Assembly: GCA_963801195.1 (NCBI GenBank)
Contig: CAWDDX010000005.1
Coordinates: 434,001 to 498,000, forward strand
From: SZUA-36 sp963801195
Lineage (GTDB): Bacteria > Pseudomonadota > Gammaproteobacteria > Xanthomonadales > SZUA-36
Length of the DNA: 64,000 bases
Reading direction: 5' to 3'
The notes under the pieces were generated by a model. That model did no database searches and had not been told where the DNA came from. It was given only the letters and a program-made list of their open reading frames with translations. Of the stretch, positions 25,611-34,752 are shown piece by piece. Both the position numbers and the translations under genes were made by a program. Each line of letters begins with the position of its first letter. Positions within the stretch are counted from its first letter, which is position 1.

Positions 25611-26207
25611 ATGCCTGTTTATAGTCTCGAAGGAATTACACCGGTCGTCCATCCGGACGCCTTTGTGCACGAAACCGCCGTGCTGATCGGCGATGTCATG
25701 ATTGGCGCCAATTGCTACATCGGTCCCCACGCCTCGCTCAGGGGTGATTTCGGCCGCATTATCGTGGAGCACGGCGCCAATCTGCAGGATACCTGCGTGA
25801 TGCACAGCTTTCCGGGCAAGGATTGCATTGTTGAGCGCGACGGTCATATCGGCCACGGTGCCGTACTGCACGGCTGCCGCATCGGTGCCAATGCCATGGT
25901 CGGTATGAACGCCGTGGTCATGGACGATGCCGTCATCGGTGAATCCTCCATCGTCGGGGCGGTCGCATTTGTCCCCGCCAATTTCGAATGCCCTGCACGC
26001 AGCCTGGTGGTTGGCGTGCCGGCGAAAACCAGGCGTCCGTTGACCGATGATGAAGTTGATTGGAAAACCCGGGGTACCATTGAGTACCAGCAACTCAGCC
26101 GTCGTTGTCTTGCGTCATTGGTCAAAACTGAAGCACTTGCCGAGCCTGAAGCAGACCGGCGCAGGATGGACACGGGCGCATATGATTTCAAACCGCAGGG
26201 CGGGTGA
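25611..26207 (+). CDS. paaY: PaaY, hexapeptide-repeat thioesterase of the phenylacetate pathway
   Basis: A 198-aa left-handed beta-helix protein beginning MPVYSLEGITPVVHPDAFVH. Gamma-carbonic-anhydrase-type hexapeptide repeats and His ligands are seen (VMHSFPG, DGHIGHGAVLHGC). PaaY removes dead-end CoA thioesters formed during phenylacetate breakdown. An AAGGTG site stands before ATG 25611; an upstream frame from 25545 lacks likeness. It diverges from paaG and converges with paaZ. Confidence 0.92.
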   Translation: MPVYSLEGITPVVHPDAFVHETAVLIGDVMIGANCYIGPHASLRGDFGRIIVEHGANLQDTCVMHSFPGKDCIVERDGHIGHGAVLHGCRIGANAMVGMNAVVMDDAVIGESSIVGAVAFVPANFECPARSLVVGVPAKTRRPLTDDEVDWKTRGTIEYQQLSRRCLASLVKTEALAEPEADRRRMDTGAYDFKPQGG

Positions 26208-26249
26208 TCAAAAAGCGGCCAACGGCATGCTTTACTGCCGGGACCCGCT

Positions 26250-28295
26250 TCAGTTATCCGCACGCTCCACCAGCGTCAGGATGTCATAGACGGCCACGGT
26301 AACATCGTCCTGGTTGGTGATTTCTGCATCCCAGACCACGACACCGGTGGCGCGGTCATCATCGGGCCGTTTGGCCTTGCGGATTTTTTGCCTGGCGGTC
26401 AACCGTACCCGGATGGTGTCGCCGATACCCACGGGTTCCAGGAACCTGAGGTTTTCAAGGCCGTAATTCGCCAGCAGCGGACCCTGGGCCGGATCGACGA
26501 AAAGACCGGCGGCGGCCGAGATCAGGAAATAGCCGTGCGCCACCCTTTTGCCGAACAATGAATCCTTTGCACCGATCTCGTCAAAATGTACGTAAAAATG
26601 ATCACCCGATATACAACCAAAGTTAACGATATCGGCTTCGGTGACCGTGCGCCGGTGGCTGATCAGTGAGTCACCGATTTCAAGTTCATCAAAGGTTTTC
26701 TTGAATGGGTGCAACGGGCCGATCCTGGGTGTGGCGCCGGTGCTGAATTGCCGTGTGATCGCGGTCAGCATATCCGGTGAGCCCTGGATCGCGGTGCGTT
26801 GCATATAGTGTTTGATCGCACGGCTTCCACCAAGTTCTTCACCACCGCCGGCGCGGCCGGGACCGCCGTGAACCAGCGGTGCAAGCGGTGAGCCGTGACC
26901 GGTGGATTCCTTCGCGCAATCGCTGTTCAGCACCAGTATGCGGCCGTGCCAAGGCGCCGTGCCCAGTACGATCCTGGCCGCCTCTTCGGTATCTGCAGTG
27001 ACCAGCGAACCCACCAGGCTGCCACGACCCAGCCTGGCCAGTTCGATGGCTTCTTCTTCATTTTCATAGGGTAAAATCGAACTCACCGGACCAAAGGCTT
27101 CAACCGCGTGCACCGATTGCGATGTAAACGGTTGATCGCAGTAGAGCAGGGTCGAAGGGAAGAAGGCGCCCTTGTCGGGATCGGCGCCCAGCACGTCAAA
27201 ATCACGCTGGCCACCGTGGATGATTTCATTGTCCCGGGCCAGTTCATGCACGGCACCCCATACGTCTTCCACCTGCTCACGGCCCACCAGCGCACCCATC
27301 CGGACACCTTCAGTTGCAGGGTTGCCCACAGGCGTCTTGTCCAGCCTTGACTTGAGTGCTTCTATAACGGCCTCGACGTGTTTACGTGGCACGATGCTGC
27401 GGCGGATGGCGGTGCATTTCTGACCGGCCTTAACCGTCATTTCCTGGGATACACCCTTTATAAACAGGTCGAACTCGGCGGTCCCGGGTCCGGCAGCGGC
27501 GCCGAGTATCGAGCAGTTAAGTGAATCTGCTTCCATGTTGAACGGGATGCTGTTGGCAATGATATTGGGGTGGGTTTTGAGCATCCGCCCGGTCGTGGCG
27601 GAACCGGTAAAGGTGACGCTGTCCTGCTCAATCAGGTGATCGAGGATGTCGCCGGTGCGGCCACAGACCAGTTGTAGGGCGCCTTCGGGAAGAATCCCTG
27701 AGGCGATGATTTCCCTGACCATAACCTCGGCCAGGTAACAGGAAACCGTGGCCGGTTTGACGATGGCAGGTACACCGGCGATCAGGCTGGGCGCGATCTT
27801 TTCGAGCATCCCCCAGCATGGAAAATTGAATGCGTTGATGTGCAGGGAGACACCGTGTTTCGGCGTCAGGATATGCTGCCCCGCGAAACTGCCCCCGGCT
27901 GACAGTCTTTCGGTCCGGCCCTCGACCGCGAAGCTCTCGTTGGGCAGTTCACGCCGCGCGATACCGGTGTAGGCGAAGACCGTGCCGATTCCACCTTCGA
28001 TATCGATCCAGCTATCCGCTCTCGTGGCGCCCGTTTGCGCCGATACCGCGTAGAAGATTTCCTTTCTCTCCATCAGGTGGGTGGCCAGGGCCTTGAGCAT
28101 ATTGGCGCGGTCGTGGATGGTCATTTTCCGCAGTGCGGCACCGCCGCGGTTTCTGCCGTGGTTCAGTATGTCCGCAAAATCGAGACCTGCGCTGCTGACG
28201 CGTCCGAGCGGTTCACCGTTGATGGCATTGAGGACTTCCACGCCATCGCCGCTTCCCGCAATCCAGGCGCCACACGCATAACTTTCAATTTTCAT
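26250..28295 (-). CDS. paaZ: PaaZ, bifunctional oxepin-CoA hydrolase / semialdehyde dehydrogenase
   Basis: A 681-aa fusion, the same length as E. coli PaaZ. The N-terminal aldehyde dehydrogenase domain (about 1-530) has INAFNFPCWGMLEKIAPSLIAG, VTFTGSATTG and the catalytic Cys in GQKCTAIRRSIV. The C-terminal MaoC hotdog hydratase (about 540-681) has FGCISGDHFYVHFDE with the Asp/His pair. It hydrolyses the oxepin ring and oxidises the resulting aldehyde with NADP+. GGAGA lies upstream of the ATG. It follows the E2 gene by 58 bases on the same strand, so E1-E2-paaZ may be one transcript. Confidence 0.96.
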   Translation of the reverse strand: MKIESYACGAWIAGSGDGVEVLNAINGEPLGRVSSAGLDFADILNHGRNRGGAALRKMTIHDRANMLKALATHLMERKEIFYAVSAQTGATRADSWIDIEGGIGTVFAYTGIARRELPNESFAVEGRTERLSAGGSFAGQHILTPKHGVSLHINAFNFPCWGMLEKIAPSLIAGVPAIVKPATVSCYLAEVMVREIIASGILPEGALQLVCGRTGDILDHLIEQDSVTFTGSATTGRMLKTHPNIIANSIPFNMEADSLNCSILGAAAGPGTAEFDLFIKGVSQEMTVKAGQKCTAIRRSIVPRKHVEAVIEALKSRLDKTPVGNPATEGVRMGALVGREQVEDVWGAVHELARDNEIIHGGQRDFDVLGADPDKGAFFPSTLLYCDQPFTSQSVHAVEAFGPVSSILPYENEEEAIELARLGRGSLVGSLVTADTEEAARIVLGTAPWHGRILVLNSDCAKESTGHGSPLAPLVHGGPGRAGGGEELGGSRAIKHYMQRTAIQGSPDMLTAITRQFSTGATPRIGPLHPFKKTFDELEIGDSLISHRRTVTEADIVNFGCISGDHFYVHFDEIGAKDSLFGKRVAHGYFLISAAAGLFVDPAQGPLLANYGLENLRFLEPVGIGDTIRVRLTARQKIRKAKRPDDDRATGVVVWDAEITNQDDVTVAVYDILTLVERADN

Positions 28296-28353
28296 CCAGG
28301 GTCTCCGAAATATCGCGGGATCGCCGATCCTTCATCCGGGAAGGACGGTCGTT

Positions 28354-29556
28354 CTATGTCCAGTGTTCCAGCGTGCTGACCAGTTCAGTCAGGAAGGCGT
28401 TGGTCTGGTAACCATCCAGGACGCGGTGGTCAATGGTCAGGCTGACGTAACACATCGGTCGGATGGTGATCACATCCTCACCTTCAATTTCCATTATTTT
28501 GATGCGTTTTTCAATCTTTCCGACACCGAGGATGGCGGATTGCGGCTGGTTGATGATGATGGGCGTGGCGATCAGGCTGCCGGAGACACCGTGGTTGGAT
28601 ATCGTAAACGTGCCGTCGCGGACGTCTTCGGGTTTGAGCTTGTTGTCACGCGCACGGCCGGTCAGGTCGGCCAGTCCTGACGCGATCGAGCGCAGGTCCA
28701 TGCTTTGTACCTGCTTCAATACCGGTACGATCAAGCCCTGGTCTCCAAGGGCCGTACCGATACCGATGTTGATATGGTGGAAAACCTCGAGGTGTTCGTC
28801 AAACCAGCGGCTGTTGACCTGTGGTACTTTCTGAATCGCGGCGATGGCGGCGGCGATAAAATAAACCGTCAGGGTCAGGGGTGACCCGGCGCTGGCAAAG
28901 GCCTCGCGGTTGGCTGCCCGGTGTCTGAGGACGGCGGACAGGTCTGCTTCGAACACGGCGGTGACATGGGGCGCTGTGTGCATCAGGCTGGCAACCATAT
29001 TGTCGGCGATGCGCTTACGCATACGGTCGTGCGGCACGATGTCAGAACCCTCCCCCGCCAGGGACGGTGCCTTGTTGACCGGTGAGCCCGGCTCATCGGC
29101 TTTTGTTTGTTTGCCGGTATGCAGTGACTCGACGTCCTGCAGCGTGATTCTGCCGTCGCGGCCAGTGCCGGTGACGCGGTTTAAATCCAGCTGAAGTTCC
29201 GCCGCCCGCTGTCTGACCGCAGGGCTGAGCCTCGCCCGCCCGGTATGTTCAGCGCTCGGGTCTTTGGTCGTTTCCGTCGCTGTTTCACGCGCCGTTTCCG
29301 ATTCTTTGCCGCTGCCCGTGTCAAGGAGGCAAAGGACATCACCGGGGTTGGCGGCTTCGTCCTGCCGGATCCTGATTTCCGCAATCCTGCCTGCTTCAGG
29401 CGCCGCAACCTCGACCACAACCTTGTCAGTTTCAATCTCAACCACCGGGTCGTGTGCGCCCACGCTGTCACCTTCGGCGACCAGCCAGCGCGTCACCGTC
29501 GCCTCTGTTCCTTCCTGTTGATCCTCAGGAAAACGGATTTCAATCATTTTGGCCAT
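28354..29556 (-). CDS. Dihydrolipoyl acyltransferase E2 of a 2-oxoacid dehydrogenase
   Basis: About 400 aa. A lipoyl domain (ETDKVVVEVAAPEAG, modified Lys) at the N terminus, then a linker, a peripheral subunit-binding domain (RLSPAVRQRAAELQLDLNRVTGTGRDGRI) and the catalytic CAT domain ending near YVSLTIDHRVLDG with the active His. Branched-chain type is favoured over pyruvate or 2-oxoglutarate E2 by overall look and by the partner E1. ATG 29556 is used; a GTG at 29580 overlapping the E1 stop is an alternative. No E3 (lpd) is nearby. Confidence 0.88.
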   Translation of the reverse strand: MAKMIEIRFPEDQQEGTEATVTRWLVAEGDSVGAHDPVVEIETDKVVVEVAAPEAGRIAEIRIRQDEAANPGDVLCLLDTGSGKESETARETATETTKDPSAEHTGRARLSPAVRQRAAELQLDLNRVTGTGRDGRITLQDVESLHTGKQTKADEPGSPVNKAPSLAGEGSDIVPHDRMRKRIADNMVASLMHTAPHVTAVFEADLSAVLRHRAANREAFASAGSPLTLTVYFIAAAIAAIQKVPQVNSRWFDEHLEVFHHINIGIGTALGDQGLIVPVLKQVQSMDLRSIASGLADLTGRARDNKLKPEDVRDGTFTISNHGVSGSLIATPIIINQPQSAILGVGKIEKRIKIMEIEGEDVITIRPMCYVSLTIDHRVLDGYQTNAFLTELVSTLEHWT

Positions 29557-29579
29557 TGCCCGGTCGTCGTCTGGGCGCA

Positions 29580-31697
29580 CTAAAACTCGAGCAGGTCTTT
29601 CATGGCCGCGGTGATGCCTTCCACGTTTGGCACGACGGAATTCATCAACAGCGGGTTGTGCGGGCTCGGTACGTCGGGCATTGCAAGACGCCGGGGTGGC
29701 GCATCGAGATCGAAAAAGATGCTTTCCGTCAGGTAGGCGGCGATTTCTGCGCCGAACCCGGCCGTGACGTTGTCCTCGTGGACGATCAGGCAGCGGTGTG
29801 TGCGTTTGACCGATGCGATAACGGTTTCCTTGTCCCAGGGTGACAGTGTTCTGAGGTCGATTACATCGATGTTTCCGCCGAGATCATCCGCCGCTTTTTC
29901 ACAGCGTGGCACCATTGCGCCCCAGGTGACGACGGTCAGTTTATCCCCCTCGCGAATGGTCGCGGCGGAGCCGAACGGGACGACATAATCGTCGCCGGGA
30001 TACGGACGCCTGGCCCATGCGTCGTCGAGCATGGAACGGTGTTCAAAAAAGATCGTCGGGTTGTTGTCGCGCATCGCGGTGCGTAACAGGCCCACGGCGT
30101 CGCGGGCATTGGACGGCATGGCCAGTTGCCAGCCGATAGAATGCAGCCATTTCACTTCATTGCTCTGGCTGTGCCAGGGGTCTCCGACCTTGAAGAAACC
30201 GCCGGGGATACGCACCACCATGGGTGCTGCAAAACGGTTGGCTGTGCGCCAGCGTATCGTGCCGCAGTCATTCAGTTGTTCTTCGGCGGGGTCTGCATAT
30301 TTGCGGAACTGGATTTCGGGCACGGGCATGAGCCCGGCTGCCGCCATGCCGACCGCGCGGCCGATGATGCCTTCTTCGGACAGGCTGGTATCGAAAACCC
30401 GGCCATTGCCGTGTTTTTCCTGCAAGCCCAGCGTGGCCGCATGAACGCCGCCCTTGGGCCCGACATCCTCACCAAAGACAACCAGTTTTGGATTGCCTGT
30501 CAGTTCGACATCCAGCGTACGCCGGATGGCCGTCAGCATATTGATACGCTCGCCTGTAACCTGCGCTTCCCGAGAGATTGCCGGAAAGACATGACCATCG
30601 GGTAACAGGCCGCCCTGTTGTTGCAGTTCGACCCGGCCATTCGCGTCTGTTTCACTGAATACAAAACGCCGGATATCCTCGGTCTTCGGTTGCGAACGTT
30701 TACGGACCCTGGCCAAGGCTGCCCTGACATCCTGCTGGACCTGCTGCACGGTGGCTACCCAGTCCTGTTTTGTCATCAGGTGTTCCGAGATGACGAACTC
30801 CTGCAGACGTGGCAGCGGATCGCGGCCCTTTTCCGAGGCGATCTCCAGTTCGCTCTTGTATTTCTGCGTGTCCTGGCCCGAGTGTCCGGATAAACGCGGC
30901 ACGGTCAAGCGCACCAGTGCCGGTCCATTTCCTTCGCGAACATGTTGCACGGCGCGGGAGAGGTAGGTGGCCGACTGTAAGGGGTCACAACCGTCTCCAT
31001 CGAGGATATACAGGTTTTTGAATGCCGCCAGGTTTTTCGCGATGTTGCCGCCCGGTGTCTGTACCTCGGTGGGTACCGAGATACCGTAACCGTTGTCCTC
31101 GATGTAAAACAGCATCGGCAGCTTGCGGGTGGTGGCGTTGTTGAGCGCTGCCCAGAAACCACTGGTTGCGGTCGAAGCGTCACCGCCAAGTGCAACCCCG
31201 ATCGCACCCTCGTTCTGCGTGTCGGCGAGTTCTTTGCATTTATAGGCGATGGACTCGGCCCAGCCCGAAACGGGGGTGTATTGTGAGCCAACGCCGCCGC
31301 TCATGGGCAGAAAGCAGGGTTTGCTGTCCTTTTTGGGCAGGTTGAAGACAACACCGATATCGCGACCGTCACTCATGCCGCCGGAGCGCATCATCGGGCC
31401 TGAGATCGCATCTTCCAGGTGCAGGTCGAGCGCCAGCAGGAACGGACGCGAGCGGTAGTAACCGCCCGCGGCATCCCCTGGGTGATCGAGCAAGGTGGCG
31501 AGTATGATTTGTGCCATGTCGTGTCCACGGGCCGAGAACTGGTACAGGACTTCCCGATTCTTGAGGAGTTCCTTTTCCTCGAGGTCGTCGATGGCGCGTG
31601 ATAACAAGGTCAGGTATGCAATGCGTTTCCAGTCAAGCCCGGTGGCATGGGTGTATTTTGTATGATCGAGGTGACTGATGGACCTGACTGTTGGCAT
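29580..31697 (-). CDS. Fused alpha-beta E1 component of a branched-chain-type 2-oxoacid dehydrogenase
   Basis: A 705-aa protein joining E1-alpha (about 1-330) and E1-beta (about 375-705). The thiamine-diphosphate site is seen in ALGGDASTATSGFWAALNNA and FYIEDNGYGISVP; the beta half has VFGEDVGPKGGVHAAT and the C-terminal VHEDNVTAGFGAEIAAYL. It decarboxylates a branched 2-oxoacid and passes the acyl group to E2. Such one-chain E1 fusions occur in several gammaproteobacteria and Bacteroidetes. GGAG is ten bases before the ATG. The gene diverges from the Lrp/AsnC gene and probably starts an E1-E2-paaZ operon. Confidence 0.93.
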   Translation of the reverse strand: MPTVRSISHLDHTKYTHATGLDWKRIAYLTLLSRAIDDLEEKELLKNREVLYQFSARGHDMAQIILATLLDHPGDAAGGYYRSRPFLLALDLHLEDAISGPMMRSGGMSDGRDIGVVFNLPKKDSKPCFLPMSGGVGSQYTPVSGWAESIAYKCKELADTQNEGAIGVALGGDASTATSGFWAALNNATTRKLPMLFYIEDNGYGISVPTEVQTPGGNIAKNLAAFKNLYILDGDGCDPLQSATYLSRAVQHVREGNGPALVRLTVPRLSGHSGQDTQKYKSELEIASEKGRDPLPRLQEFVISEHLMTKQDWVATVQQVQQDVRAALARVRKRSQPKTEDIRRFVFSETDANGRVELQQQGGLLPDGHVFPAISREAQVTGERINMLTAIRRTLDVELTGNPKLVVFGEDVGPKGGVHAATLGLQEKHGNGRVFDTSLSEEGIIGRAVGMAAAGLMPVPEIQFRKYADPAEEQLNDCGTIRWRTANRFAAPMVVRIPGGFFKVGDPWHSQSNEVKWLHSIGWQLAMPSNARDAVGLLRTAMRDNNPTIFFEHRSMLDDAWARRPYPGDDYVVPFGSAATIREGDKLTVVTWGAMVPRCEKAADDLGGNIDVIDLRTLSPWDKETVIASVKRTHRCLIVHEDNVTAGFGAEIAAYLTESIFFDLDAPPRRLAMPDVPSPHNPLLMNSVVPNVEGITAAMKDLLEF

Positions 31698-31727
31698 ATA
31701 AGAACTCCGTTTGTGTTTACCTATAAA

Positions 31728-31799
31728 AATTATATACCTCCTTGTTGAGTATATAATTGCTTTTGAATGTCATCAGATCAAAAATAAAGGTATATAATT
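31728..31799. promoter_or_regulatory. Three GTATATAATT motifs in the E1/Lrp divergent promoter region
   Basis: The decamer GTATATAATT occurs at 31749-31758 and 31790-31799, and its reverse complement at 31728-31737. Start-to-start spacings are 21 and 41 bases, close to two and four helical turns. Lrp-family octamers wrap DNA over such phased AT-rich sites, so these are candidate sites for the adjacent regulator; at least one copy could also serve as a -10 box. Confidence 0.5.
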
Positions 31800-31839
31800 T
31801 CAATCATGTCAATTAAAAAGTGAGAAAGTTGCTGTGAAA

Positions 31840-32316
31840 ATGGACAAGTGGGATATATCAATTCTCGAGGCCCTGCAAAAGGATGGAAGACTGTCCAACC
31901 GGGATCTCGCCAGGGAGATTTCGTTGTCGCCTTCACCGTGTTGGCGTCGATTGCGTGCGCTGGAAGAAGCGGGCGTCATCGACCACTACGCGGCGGTTAT
32001 CGATCGGCACAAAGTGGGGTTGACCATCATGGGTTTCGCGCATGTGACCCTCAACGACCACGGTTCCGACAATGTCAAAAAGTTTGACCGCGCCATCATG
32101 AGCGCGCCACAGGTACTGGAATGCCACGCCACCAGCGGCGGACACGATTACATGCTGAAAGTGGTGGCGCCGGACATGGCGTCTTACCAGGATTTTCTCA
32201 GTGAATACCTTCTGAAGATCGGCGTGGTGCGCACGGTAAACACAAGCTTTGCACTCAAGCAGCAAAAGAACACGACGGCGTTGCCCATGGATTCGGTCAA
32301 GCTGAAAAACGATTGA
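31840..32316 (+). CDS. Lrp/AsnC-family transcriptional regulator
   Basis: A 158-aa protein with the N-terminal helix-turn-helix (GRLSNRDLAREISLSPSPCWRRLRALEEAGVI, about 15-50) and the C-terminal RAM ligand-binding domain with the GGHDYMLKVVAPD turn. Lrp/AsnC proteins sense amino acids. Divergent orientation from the 2-oxoacid dehydrogenase genes suggests that it controls them, with a branched-chain or aromatic amino acid as likely signal; this is the usual BkdR arrangement. ATG 31840 is chosen; GTG 31834 is possible. Confidence 0.92.
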   Translation: MDKWDISILEALQKDGRLSNRDLAREISLSPSPCWRRLRALEEAGVIDHYAAVIDRHKVGLTIMGFAHVTLNDHGSDNVKKFDRAIMSAPQVLECHATSGGHDYMLKVVAPDMASYQDFLSEYLLKIGVVRTVNTSFALKQQKNTTALPMDSVKLKND

Positions 32317-32328
32317 GGGTGGTGGTAT

Positions 32329-34140
32329 TTATTTGCCGGACAGGGAGCTGGTTTTGTCCATCGGTTTCCCGTGCTTTGTTTTGGTTTTCTGGTTGACGCA
32401 ACATTCGGGCAGGGTAAAGAACTGCAATTCTCCAAGTGAGCCTTCAAGGAGATGCGGTGCAGAAGGATGCTGCTTCTTAAGCTCAATTGCCAGATTACGT
32501 GCCGCCTCGTGATACGCCGAATAACGGTTCTGACGCTCCTCAAAGGGCATCGGCGTCTCATCAACCCCACCGGCCTTCAAAGCGGACTCCAGTGAAAAGC
32601 GCTTGAGAAAGGTCGAGTCGTCTTTTTTGCTCCAGCAACCATCAAACAGGTCAAAGTCGTACAAGGGTAAAAACAGTCCACCGTAAGCGGCGACGAACTC
32701 AACCGCATCGAGTAGAAAATCGACTTCGAGATCATCCATCACATAATGCATGCTGACCCTGCACCAACCGGGTTTGACACCTGAAAAACCATCGGTAACG
32801 CAGACGCGGTATTCCTCGGAGGTTTCTTCGTCGATACCCAGTAAACGGTGGCCATAAGGGCCGGCGCAGGAGCAACCCGCGCGTGACTGGATTCCGAAAA
32901 GATCGTTCAAAAGAGTGGTGACAAATTTCGGATGCAAATAATTGCTGCCGCCGGATTTGCCGACACCCGACTTGATGTTAAAGGAAACGATGCCGACCCG
33001 ACGCGACGGGTCCTGGTTGCCGAGAATTTCGATCTGCGGGTTGGCGAGCCAGCGGTCGAATACTTTTTTAAGCAGTTCGTGCTCTCTTTGTTCGATCCGT
33101 GCCGCACCGATATTGTCCTTGATCTCGAAAACCATGGCGGCTTTCAATACCTGCAGAACACCCGGTGTGCCGGGCTTTTCACGCTCTTCAATATGGGTGA
33201 TGAAATCCTGGTGTGTCGGCCCGACATAATCAACGGTGCCGCCTGCGCTGACCGTGGGTGGCAGTTCCCGGTGGTAGAGACGCTCATTAAACACCAGCAC
33301 ACCACTGGAACCCGGGCCACCGAGGAACTTGTGCGGTGAGATAAATATCGCATCCAGAGAGGCATCCCCTTCGTATTGCCCGGCGGGTGGGTTCATGTCG
33401 ATTTTTACGTAGGGCGCGCTGGCGGCATAGTCAAAACAGGCGATGGCGTCGTGACGGTGTAACAGGGCAGCGATCTGGTGGACCGGGGATTTGATACCGG
33501 TCACGTTTGAAGCGGCGGAAAAGGAACCGATCCGTTTGCGCCCCTTGTAGGCGGGGTCCTGCAACAGTTTCTCCAGGTGTTCCATGTCGATGCCGCCTTC
33601 GCGGTCCAGTTGCACCGCGACCACCGTGGCGAGGTTTTCGCGCCAGGAAATTTCATTGGAATGATGTTCGTATGGGCCGACGAAAACCACCGGCTGGTGT
33701 GCCCGCAGATAGTGTTTGAAGGTGTCCTGCTGATCGTGTCCGAGCGCAGCGTCCAGCAACGCGTTGAGTTGCTGGCGGGTTGCGGGCGGCAGCGAGACGC
33801 CGATGATCTGTTGCAATTTATCGATTGCGCCGGTCGCACCGCTGCCGACACAGATGATACGGCCGCTTTCACCGGCATTGACGGAGCGCTTGATGCTTGT
33901 TTCCGCCTCCCTCAATAGTTGGGTCATCGAGCGGCCACTGATGTCATCCTCGGTATGGGAATTGGCATAGATGCGCTGCAATTGCCGCAGGTAGTTTTCC
34001 ACGAAGCACAGGCAGCGGCCCGAAGCCGTGTAATCCGCGTACATCATCAGGCGCTCACCGAATGGCGTCTGGATGGGTGCATCGGCGCCGATGAGTTCAC
34101 GGCGCAAAAAGTCAAAGTCCAAGAGGGTGTTCTGGGTCAT
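32329..34140 (-). CDS. Class V PLP-dependent aminotransferase / cysteine-desulfurase-like protein
   Basis: A 603-aa protein. The PLP lysine is in FISPHKFLGGPGSSGVLVF; GSGATGAIDKLQ binds the phosphate and FDYAASAPYVKIDM holds the conserved Asp. A Cys-rich segment SRAGCSCAGPYGHRLL lies near the expected position of a desulfurase active loop. It is about 200 residues longer than a typical class V enzyme, the excess being mainly a C-terminal extension (about 460-603) with CCVNQKTKTKHG. A true IscS/SufS role is unlikely because there are no Fe-S assembly genes around. It converges with the Lrp gene. Confidence 0.82.
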   Translation of the reverse strand: MTQNTLLDFDFLRRELIGADAPIQTPFGERLMMYADYTASGRCLCFVENYLRQLQRIYANSHTEDDISGRSMTQLLREAETSIKRSVNAGESGRIICVGSGATGAIDKLQQIIGVSLPPATRQQLNALLDAALGHDQQDTFKHYLRAHQPVVFVGPYEHHSNEISWRENLATVVAVQLDREGGIDMEHLEKLLQDPAYKGRKRIGSFSAASNVTGIKSPVHQIAALLHRHDAIACFDYAASAPYVKIDMNPPAGQYEGDASLDAIFISPHKFLGGPGSSGVLVFNERLYHRELPPTVSAGGTVDYVGPTHQDFITHIEEREKPGTPGVLQVLKAAMVFEIKDNIGAARIEQREHELLKKVFDRWLANPQIEILGNQDPSRRVGIVSFNIKSGVGKSGGSNYLHPKFVTTLLNDLFGIQSRAGCSCAGPYGHRLLGIDEETSEEYRVCVTDGFSGVKPGWCRVSMHYVMDDLEVDFLLDAVEFVAAYGGLFLPLYDFDLFDGCWSKKDDSTFLKRFSLESALKAGGVDETPMPFEERQNRYSAYHEAARNLAIELKKQHPSAPHLLEGSLGELQFFTLPECCVNQKTKTKHGKPMDKTSSLSGK

Positions 34141-34503
34141 GGTATTAAAAATGTTTCAATTGCTCAGTAAACAGTAAACGCTGGAATCTTACATGAATTC
34201 GGCATGCCCAGGCACGCTGTATGTAAAGCGGCAGGGTTTCTGACCATTTGCACACGCTGTTGCAGCTGCCAATTTGTAAATTTCCAGGTGGAACCGTGTG
34301 GGTCAGGTCGGGAGAAGCGTTTATGTACCCGGGTATTCTTCTACACCATTTAATGGCGCGTTACTGGCGCGCGCACGGGCGACTGTTTGGTTTACTTACG
34401 AAAATTTGATGGGGACAGGTGCATCCGACCACTCCCAGGACACCGCACCTGGTAACCCAAGTGGGTTGAGGTGTTGTGGTTACTGCAAAAAAGCCGGCAG
34501 CGC
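34141..34503. other. Intergenic stretch upstream of the aminotransferase gene
   Basis: 363 bases. It should hold the minus-strand promoter of the aminotransferase near 34150-34200. A plus-strand frame of 97 codons beginning at 34298 overlaps the next small gene on the opposite strand and shows no likeness, so I do not call it. Confidence 0.4.
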
Positions 34504-34752
34504 TTACCAACCCCAGGGGGCTTTGATTTCTTTATGGGGTCCGCGGAGGCGTCTGTATTTTGCGCTTTTGCGGGAATCTAAAAATGGCTGAAAGTGACCA
34601 AACTGCCGGGTCAACCTCTTTCCAACCGATCGATGCTTGCGCCCCACGGTAATCTGCTTGTAGCCCTGCCAACCTGCCACAACGCGGTACAACCAAATTG
34701 CGCTGGCCGATATAATTAATGAAATCAAAAAAAGTGCAGCTAAACCAAGCAT
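34504..34752 (-). CDS. Hypothetical small single-pass membrane protein
   Basis: An 82-aa frame starting MLGLAALFLISLIISASAIWL, one hydrophobic helix (about 1-25), followed by a basic tail ending APWGW. GAGGAGA lies about nine bases before ATG 34752, which is the main reason to believe it. No family recognised; it stands alone in a sparse region. Confidence 0.5.
   Translation of the reverse strand: MLGLAALFLISLIISASAIWLYRVVAGWQGYKQITVGRKHRSVGKRLTRQFGHFQPFLDSRKSAKYRRLRGPHKEIKAPWGW

Noticed and set aside
34298..34591. 97-codon plus-strand frame
   Set aside because: It overlaps the better-supported 82-aa minus-strand gene and lacks a ribosome site.
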